In this document: positions 1 to 4,518 of the stretch, one piece after another
How the letters are laid out: each line of letters begins with the position of its first letter
Position numbering within the stretch: position 1 is the first letter of the stretch
Source: Solobacterium sp.
GTDB taxonomy: Bacteria > Bacillota_I > Bacilli_A > Erysipelotrichales > Erysipelotrichaceae
DNA length: 5,381 bases
Assembly: GCA_017543025.1 (NCBI GenBank)
Contig: JAFYGX010000173.1
Coordinates: forward strand, 1-5,381
Direction of reading: 5' to 3'
Translations under genes and position numbers: made by a program
Notes under the pieces: generated by a model
What the model was told of the DNA's origin: nothing
The model's input: only the letters and a program-made list of their open reading frames with translations
The model's database searches: none

Positions 1-64
1 GTACCGGTTCACCGGCAGCAAAGAGAATTGCTTCGATCGTATTCTTCAACTCTTTAACTGTCAT
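1..64 (-). CDS. scpB: Segregation and condensation protein B, first 21 codons (3' part outside window)
   Basis: Only the N-terminus is present: MTVKELKNTIEAILFAAGEP followed by V, running off the left edge. The pattern LKNxIEAxLFAAGEP is the usual beginning of ScpB, a winged-helix (kite) protein. In the SMC-ScpA-ScpB condensin, two ScpB copies bind the middle of the ScpA kleisin and act in the cytoplasm in chromosome compaction and segregation. The ATG at 64-62 shares an ATGA with the scpA stop, and an AGAGGA ribosome site at 76-71 sits six bases upstream inside scpA, so translation is probably coupled and stoichiometry kept close. Identity rests on the short motif plus the position directly after scpA, which is the family's usual arrangement. 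Confidence 0.9.
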   Translation of the reverse strand, partial: MTVKELKNTIEAILFAAGEPV

Positions 65-861
65 GATTCATCCTCTAAAGAATTCAGTGCAGATTCAATT
101 GCGGTCTCGTCACCGGACAGGGAAAGAACAATTTCATTGTCAGAGCGTTCAAGCTTCAGACTTCCCGATCCGCAAAGCTCAAGTATTGCAACAAATGTAG
201 CAACAAGTTCGGAATCGGAGTGACAGATCTGATAAAACCAGGACAGTGTTTTCGTTCCTTCCCGTAGTCTGGAAATGATGTCATTGCTTTTTTCACGAAG
301 ACTGAAAACCACTCTGCGCGGGACTGCGGCAAAAAAATGCTCCTCCAGCTGGGGTCCGGTATGACTGCCTCTGGTCCATATATCCAAGACCGCACGCAGT
401 AATTCCACAGGCTGATGCCTGTATTCGTACTCCTGCCTTTCGGCGTGCAGCGGTTCCGGCATTTTTGTCAGATACTGCAGCCCTTTATCAGAAGACTTCT
501 TCATCCACGGAATCACAATTCCAAGAGCTGCAAAACGCTCCTTCGCCTGCAGCTGTTCGAGGGATTGCATCAGGAGTTCCAATTCACTGACTTCTTCTTC
601 AACCGTCAGCAGTTCCCGTGTCTTCAGATAAAGCAGATGGGAGGCCATCTGTACAAACTCACTGGATACCTCCAGGTCAAGGCTCTGCATTCGTTCCAGA
701 TAGGAAAGATACTGATCCAGAATATCCGAAACCCGGAGATCTCTGATTTCAATTTTGTTTTTCTGCAGCAGCATCAGGATCAGACTCAGCGGACCCTCAA
801 AGTCCTGCATGCTGTCTTTTTCCTTTACGATACTTTCCAGATGAAAACTCAGGTTCTCCAT
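61..861 (-). CDS. scpA: Segregation and condensation protein A (kleisin of SMC condensin)
   Basis: This 266-residue protein is close to the usual ScpA length of about 250. ScpA bridges the two SMC head domains and carries ScpB, forming the condensin that organises the chromosome. The N-terminal SMC-neck-binding domain shows FEGPLSLIL at 21-29 and the hallmark EFVQMASHLLYLKTRELL at 68-85. An acidic and glutamine-rich linker follows (about 86-110), and the C-terminal winged-helix domain that docks on the SMC cap lies near 185-255 (SELVATFVAILELCGSGSLKLE). The common FEGPLD aspartate is serine here. The ATG at 861 lies seven bases after the M50 stop, with only a weak GGATGA before it. An internal ATG at 810 (Met18) has AAAGGA ten bases upstream. 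I prefer 861, because an N-terminal extension of the form MEx(L)xxxLExxxKE before FEGPL is what I recall from Oscillospiraceae homologs. Confidence 0.95.
   Translation of the reverse strand: MENLSFHLESIVKEKDSMQDFEGPLSLILMLLQKNKIEIRDLRVSDILDQYLSYLERMQSLDLEVSSEFVQMASHLLYLKTRELLTVEEEVSELELLMQSLEQLQAKERFAALGIVIPWMKKSSDKGLQYLTKMPEPLHAERQEYEYRHQPVELLRAVLDIWTRGSHTGPQLEEHFFAAVPRRVVFSLREKSNDIISRLREGTKTLSWFYQICHSDSELVATFVAILELCGSGSLKLERSDNEIVLSLSGDETAIESALNSLEDES
71..76 (-). promoter_or_regulatory. Ribosome site for scpB, inside scpA
   Basis: AGAGGA lies six bases before the scpB ATG, within the last codons of scpA. Together with the ATGA stop/start overlap at 64-61, it fixes the scpB start and indicates coupled translation. 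Confidence 0.7.
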
Positions 862-868
862 GTTCAGG

Positions 869-1537
869 TCATCCGTTTATCATATGAAATGCAGCCTGGG
901 CAACAGGCAATAATCGCGAAAAAACAGTACTGATCAGTCTCCCGAGAGGTTTGCCAAGTACCCCAGACCAAACCAGCACAAGCAGAATCAGGGAACCGTA
1001 GCACTCATACCGCATCAGTTTCAGATAGAGCGCATCCGGAAGAAGGCTGAACAGGATTTTGGAACCGTCCAGCGGGGGTATAAAAATCAGATTGAAAATA
1101 CAGAAACCAAGACTGATATATGCTGTAAGTTCAATGCCTTCCAGCAGTACGCTTCCGGACTGAGAGCGGGAAAGAGGTACAAGCAGCGCACCGTATAAAA
1201 CCAGAAATACAAGCGTAATCAGAAAATTGCATGCCGGACCGGCAAGCGCTGTGAGAGCCATCCCGCGTTTAGGGTTTTTGAATTTCATCATATTAACCGG
1301 AACTGGCTTTGCCCATCCGAATCGAAAAATCAGAATCATGAGCAATCCGATCGGGTCAAGATGCTTCAGCGGATTCAGTGTCAGCCGGCCTGCCCGTTTT
1401 GCCGTATCATCTCCCAGCAGATAAGCCACTGTACCATGCGCGAGTTCATGCAGGGTGATACACAACAGTGAGGGAATAACGCCGAGCAGAATGCTCAGCA
1501 GATAAGTGAAGTCAAATCCGTCCCAGATTGTCTTCAA
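869..1537 (-). CDS. Site-2 protease family (M50) membrane metalloprotease
   Basis: A 222-residue, strongly hydrophobic protein with all core features of a zinc-dependent intramembrane protease. The HExxH motif (HELAH, 30-34) lies at the end of the first membrane segment. GRLTLNPLKHLDPIG (50-64) is the family loop, AGPACNF lies at 98-104, and NLIFIPPLDG (148-157) supplies the third zinc ligand, Asp156. About five membrane segments are visible (roughly 12-34, 60-73, 93-121, 136-157, 178-196). No PDZ domain is present, so this is the short YwhC/SpoIVFB-like group rather than RseP. Family members cut membrane-spanning substrates, often regulators; the substrate here is unknown. The start is unusual: a TTG 17 bases from an excellent AGGAGG, with no in-frame ATG upstream. 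An ATT at 1546 is an alternative. Placement before scpA-scpB is, as I recall, common in Clostridia. No specific gene name is justified. Confidence 0.9.
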   Translation of the reverse strand: MKTIWDGFDFTYLLSILLGVIPSLLCITLHELAHGTVAYLLGDDTAKRAGRLTLNPLKHLDPIGLLMILIFRFGWAKPVPVNMMKFKNPKRGMALTALAGPACNFLITLVFLVLYGALLVPLSRSQSGSVLLEGIELTAYISLGFCIFNLIFIPPLDGSKILFSLLPDALYLKLMRYECYGSLILLVLVWSGVLGKPLGRLISTVFSRLLPVAQAAFHMING

Positions 1538-1567
1538 CGTGCTAATTTCATTTCCCTCCTCAGCACA
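1538..1567 (-). promoter_or_regulatory. Ribosome-site hairpin before the M50 protease gene
   Basis: In the transcript, arm GUGCUGA (1566-1560) pairs with UUAGCAC (1545-1539). The stem is seven base pairs with one G-U, and a further U-G pair is possible between 1567 and 1538. The 14-base loop exposes the GGAGGG ribosome site, and the TTG start (1537-1535) follows the stem immediately. The spacing from AGGAGG to TTG is 17 bases in linear sequence, longer than optimal, and folding would shorten the effective distance. The alternative ATG at 1551 opens only MKLAR and stops in a TTGA overlap with the TTG start. Pairing is read by eye; stability and function are unproven. Confidence 0.45.
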
Positions 1568-1570
1568 GAA

Positions 1571-2407
1571 TCAGAATTTGCCGCTGTGACCGGAAAACCC
1601 GGCGGAGTTAACCGTTGTGCCGCCCATACTGCCTCCGGCGGAGTCACGGTTTTCATGATGGATGACGGTCCTTGTAACGGAGCGGTTTACAAATACATCC
1701 CGTTTCAGACTCAGGTCGATTCCCCCTGGAACAATGTATTCATCCGCCCCGGTCTGTCTGCGGACCGGCTTCATCCGGCGCCTCATGGCTTCGCAGACAA
1801 CAAACGAAACAAGCAGCGGAACTCCGATAATAATTGCCAGGCCCGCACCGGAACTCATTCGGCTGCTGTTATCATAGCTTACATCGAGCGGTTCCCCGTC
1901 AGCTGCACGACCAAGGAGCTCATCACAGCAGCTTAAATAATCTGAAAAGCCTCCATACCAGTCGTTACGACGAAAATCGTCAAGAAACTCGGATGCAAGG
2001 ACCTGCTGGCCGTAATCGGTAAAGGCATAATGGGCGTTGCCGCCGTATGTCACAAGACTGTAGTCACGATCGGCCATGCTCAGAAGCAGCAGGATCCCTG
2101 TTCTGGATTCTCCGATTCCAAGCTGATAACTGCGGTAAAAATCCTGTGCGAAAGAAAACACGTCGGAATCTGCATCATAGTCTCTGTAATCCCCTAGCGT
2201 AACGATATATATTCCGCAATCATACTTCGCGGAAATTTTCTGCGCATCGGATTCCAACTGCGTTCTCTGCTGTTCGGTCAATATACCGGCAACATCCGAA
2301 ACATAATACGGAATCTTTGATATCGGAGACTCTGCCGAAACATGCACGGAAAGCGCAACCGACAGAGCCAGAAGAGTCAGAAATAAAGCAATGAGTTTCT
2401 TTTTCAT
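1571..2407 (-). CDS. TPM-domain membrane-anchored protein (YdjH-like)
   Basis: A 278-residue protein with a signal peptide at 1-25 (MKKK, hydrophobic core, likely cut after VSA). A TPM domain follows at about 35-165, with the start YYVSDVAGILTEQQR (34-48) and the core GILLLLSMADRDYSLVTYGG (104-123) then YAFTDYGQQ. A membrane segment lies at about 187-205 and is followed by the basic cluster RRRMK (209-213). The TPM domain should therefore be outside the membrane and the last 65 or so residues inside. The C-terminus is Gly/Ser-rich and ends SGHSGKF, as many Firmicute TPM proteins do. Some TPM proteins have phosphatase activity (the plant TLP18.3 type), but the activity here is unknown. It starts 15 bases after the zinc-ribbon gene, with GGAGG at 2418-2414 six bases before ATG. 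B. subtilis YdjH (about 254 residues) is the closest context match: there too a TPM gene directly follows the zinc-ribbon gene ydjG. Confidence 0.85.
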   Translation of the reverse strand: MKKKLIALFLTLLALSVALSVHVSAESPISKIPYYVSDVAGILTEQQRTQLESDAQKISAKYDCGIYIVTLGDYRDYDADSDVFSFAQDFYRSYQLGIGESRTGILLLLSMADRDYSLVTYGGNAHYAFTDYGQQVLASEFLDDFRRNDWYGGFSDYLSCCDELLGRAADGEPLDVSYDNSSRMSSGAGLAIIIGVPLLVSFVVCEAMRRRMKPVRRQTGADEYIVPGGIDLSLKRDVFVNRSVTRTVIHHENRDSAGGSMGGTTVNSAGFSGHSGKF

Positions 2408-2422
2408 TCTACGCCTCCGTGT

Positions 2423-3541
2423 TCAGCGGAGCAGAATTGCGAGAAGTGCAGCAAGCGGTGCTGCGATCCCCGCCATCCATGCAAAATAACGACCCATTGA
2501 AACCGGAAGATCCCCGACGAATTTTCCTGTCTGTCCGTTCATGGCGAATACAAAGTTTTTTCCGTTCCACTGAGTACACAGAATCCATACCGGAAGGAGC
2601 GCATAGGATGTTTTTTCCCTGTACATCTGTACCTGCTTGCGCACCGGCGTCACGGAGGAATAACCCGTAACGCTGGAATCGAAGATCTGCTCAGCTGAAT
2701 GGGTACCGCGCTTTCTTGCGCGCTCAAAACTCAACCGGTCGTTCACATCATAGATATCCGCAAAAAAACCGGGCATATAAGCAGTCGAAAACGGTTTCAG
2801 TTCAGAAAAGTCAAACGGTTCGATAGAGTCCATAAGATCATCCGGCATTTTCTGAGAACCGTCAGCAGGTATTCTCGTAAACCGTACGGAACCGGCCCTG
2901 CGAACGTCAAAACAGTCCGTCGTGGTAACCATCTCATCCCCATGCCTGGCCGACATTACTCTGGTTGCACGATAATGGATATCCGCAACCGCGCGGCCGT
3001 CAAAAAGCCAGAAGGGTACATAGATCCCTTTAATTTCGTTCAGATGGTTATCATTCGAGAAACGCCGGGAAAGCAGCTGCTTTCCCTTGTAATAACGCTT
3101 CAGCGCTGCAACGGCATCCTCTTTTGAAAGCTTAAACGGAAGAATATAATCAGGCCTCAGCATCCCGTGAAACTGACCGGGAATGACCGACGGATTGCCG
3201 CAATACGGGCAGCTGGTTGCCGCTGTGGTGGCATCGCAGATGATCTGTGCCCCGCAGGAAGGACACTGATACAGTTTCATGCCTTCGTTTTCGGCATCCC
3301 ATGTTTCATCAGAAGCATAGTCTGCATCAAGATGTCCTGCAGCGGCGGCTTCCGCCTCCGCCTCCACAGCTTCAAGCGCAGCCTGTTCCGCCTGTTGAAG
3401 ATTCTCCTGATAATAGTGCTCGATGCTTTCCGGTGTATGCGCCTTCCCGCAGTAGTCGCACTGAAGCATTCCGCTTGCACCGTCATAGCGCAGCGGTGCC
3501 ATGCAATCAGGACACTGATAATTTGTAACCTTTGACGGCAT
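2423..3541 (-). CDS. Double zinc-ribbon protein with C-terminal membrane anchor (YdjG-like, TFIIB-type zinc ribbon)
   Basis: This 372-residue protein opens with zinc ribbon 1 (C10, C13, C28, C31: CPDC and CDYC). An Ala/Glu-rich, probably helical or coiled stretch follows at about 41-69, then zinc ribbon 2 (C93, C96, C111, C114: CPSC and CPYC). A conserved-looking soluble domain follows (about 128-335, including GIYVPFWLFDGRAVADIHYR). One membrane segment ends the chain at about 350-371 with almost nothing after it, so the bulk faces the cytoplasm if it is tail-anchored. Proteins of this build are labelled TFIIB-type zinc ribbon in databases, but nothing here suggests transcription; B. subtilis YdjG acts at the membrane with YdjH, YdjI and PspA. 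The ATG at 3541 has GGGGAG at 3551-3546 four bases upstream. The gene lies 20 bases after the lipoprotein and 15 before the TPM gene. Its function in this organism is inferred from family and context. Confidence 0.85.
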   Translation of the reverse strand: MPSKVTNYQCPDCMAPLRYDGASGMLQCDYCGKAHTPESIEHYYQENLQQAEQAALEAVEAEAEAAAAGHLDADYASDETWDAENEGMKLYQCPSCGAQIICDATTAATSCPYCGNPSVIPGQFHGMLRPDYILPFKLSKEDAVAALKRYYKGKQLLSRRFSNDNHLNEIKGIYVPFWLFDGRAVADIHYRATRVMSARHGDEMVTTTDCFDVRRAGSVRFTRIPADGSQKMPDDLMDSIEPFDFSELKPFSTAYMPGFFADIYDVNDRLSFERARKRGTHSAEQIFDSSVTGYSSVTPVRKQVQMYREKTSYALLPVWILCTQWNGKNFVFAMNGQTGKFVGDLPVSMGRYFAWMAGIAAPLAALLAILLR

Positions 3542-3561
3542 AATACTCCCCTAACATGACA

Positions 3562-4518
3562 TCATTCAGACGGTGTCTCACGGTTCCTTTCCAGATCCTC
3601 CCATGGGATTCGATCCGGCATGGAGCGGTTTTCCCGGATCAGAAGCAGATACCAGTCCTCATAGTAAAAAGGCAGCTGTTCATCCGAAAGGTCACCCCAC
3701 TTTGCACCCCACGGCCGCATATACACTGTGAATACGAATGACTCGGCATCTGATACATGCCTGTAGTTCTCCAGCAGAAACTCGTTTCCGGAGGACGGAA
3801 GAATCCAATCACCTGCAGATACCGGATCGTACAGGAAATAACCGCTCAGAGAGGATAACTGACAATCAGCAGTCTTTTCAAAAAGAATTTCGCCCAAAGG
3901 TTCAGATCTGCTGCCGTCCTCATCCCAGATAATAAAAAGCAATGTCCCGTCATCCTGCTGTTCAAAGCATGCGCAGCAATCATACCAGGAAACAGGAAGT
4001 GATCCCTCAGACTGTTCGATCTTCCACCAGCCGTACCAGTCACCCGACCAGAGTTCCGGAATGATATCTGCTTCACCGGAAGGTTCTGTCTCCGCATCGT
4101 CTGATGAATTCAAAGCCTCCGGAGCAAAACGAAGTACAGCCTGAGAACCGTCGGCCTGCAGGATAAGATCAGACCCGTCAAGATAGCCGCTGAACCGTAC
4201 GTCTCCCGCGGAGATTTGAAGCCGGTCCTGATCATACTTCCATCGAAGTATTCCCTCAGACCCGTCATGATATAACATTCCTCCGCCGCCGGGGTCCAGA
4301 CGCATACTCAGTCCGATTTCGGCAACGCGGCCTTCTGAAAGCTTGATATCTTCTTCCCCGACACTTTGCAATACATAACTGCCGGAGAGGCCGCTGGTAT
4401 CCGCAGCCTCTCCGCAAGCGTTTAGCAGAAGCAAAATGAAAAATAAAGCAAACAGAAGGAGGTTTTTCCTCCTTCTCCGACCGGATCGGATCAGGGAATG
4501 AAATGAATTAATCAACAA
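3562..4518 (-). CDS. Lipoprotein of unrecognised family between the SPFH and zinc-ribbon genes
   Basis: About 318 residues, which I cannot assign to a named family. A basic n-region (RSGRRRRKN, 11-19) precedes a hydrophobic core and a clear lipobox LNAC with Cys35, so the mature protein should be lipid-anchored on the outer face of the membrane. Domain 1 (about 43-132) has short alternating strands with GSYVLQSV, MRLDPGGGGMLYHDG and LILQADGSQAVLRF, like small lipocalin-type beta barrels. An acidic linker covers 134-155. Domain 2 (about 156-305) carries GDWYGWW (159-165), IIWDEDGS (196-203) and RPWGAKW...FYYEDWY (268-290), and is very rich in Trp, Tyr and Asp. No catalytic motif was seen. The start is TTG at 4518 or, with better spacing (six bases) from AAGGAG at 4527-4522, TTG at 4515. 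Either start overlaps the end of the SPFH gene, so translation is probably coupled. Confidence 0.8.
   Translation of the reverse strand: MLINSFHSLIRSGRRRRKNLLLFALFFILLLLNACGEAADTSGLSGSYVLQSVGEEDIKLSEGRVAEIGLSMRLDPGGGGMLYHDGSEGILRWKYDQDRLQISAGDVRFSGYLDGSDLILQADGSQAVLRFAPEALNSSDDAETEPSGEADIIPELWSGDWYGWWKIEQSEGSLPVSWYDCCACFEQQDDGTLLFIIWDEDGSRSEPLGEILFEKTADCQLSSLSGYFLYDPVSAGDWILPSSGNEFLLENYRHVSDAESFVFTVYMRPWGAKWGDLSDEQLPFYYEDWYLLLIRENRSMPDRIPWEDLERNRETPSE
4454..4476 (-). other. Perfect 9-bp hairpin in the lipoprotein signal-peptide codons
   Basis: The plus strand reads AGAAGGAGG (4454-4462), TTTTT (4463-4467), CCTCCTTCT (4468-4476), an exact inverted repeat with a five-base loop. In the mRNA it forms AGAAGGAGG-AAAAA-CCUCCUUCU about 40 bases after the start codon, within the codons for RRRKNLLL. 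The 5' arm is a strong ribosome-binding-like sequence and the 3' arm resembles the 3' end of 16S rRNA. It is not a terminator, because no U-tract follows the stem in the transcript. It could slow ribosomes early in the gene, or be a by-product of Arg-Lys-Leu codon choice. Confidence 0.5.

Noticed and set aside
415..933. 172-residue plus-strand open frame
   Set aside because: It lies opposite scpA, whose protein motifs are clear. The translation has no recognisable domain, and the frame runs across the scpA start and into the M50 gene.
1534..1551. Five-codon frame MKLAR before the M50 gene as a leader peptide
   Set aside because: The ATG is only three bases from AGGAGG, which is too close for good initiation, and the peptide has no regulatory pattern. 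It is kept only as a rival explanation for the TTG start.
1827..1855. TATTAT on the minus strand as a -10 box for an M50-scpA promoter
   Set aside because: The bases about 17 upstream (AGTTCC) are a poor -35, and the site is inside TPM codons. There is not enough to call a promoter.
2699..3127. 142-residue plus-strand open frame
   Set aside because: It is antisense to the YdjG-like gene, has a low-complexity basic translation, and shows no domain or motif.
3341..3370. Repeated GGCGGAG-like units
   Set aside because: These are Glu/Ala codons of the spacer helix in the YdjG-like protein. They are low-complexity coding and not a separate repeat element.
3167..3535. 122-residue plus-strand open frame with many cysteines
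   Set aside because: It lies opposite the zinc ribbons and the Ala/Glu run. The cysteines come from reading those codons in reverse.
3562..3620. Terminator between the lipoprotein and YdjG-like genes
   Set aside because: The 20-base gap holds no stem with a T-run, only the GGGGAG ribosome site.
4459..4489. Arginine run in the lipoprotein signal as a twin-arginine export signal
   Set aside because: The S/T-RR-x-F-L-K pattern is absent. RRRRKN before a hydrophobic core and lipobox fits a normal Sec lipoprotein signal.
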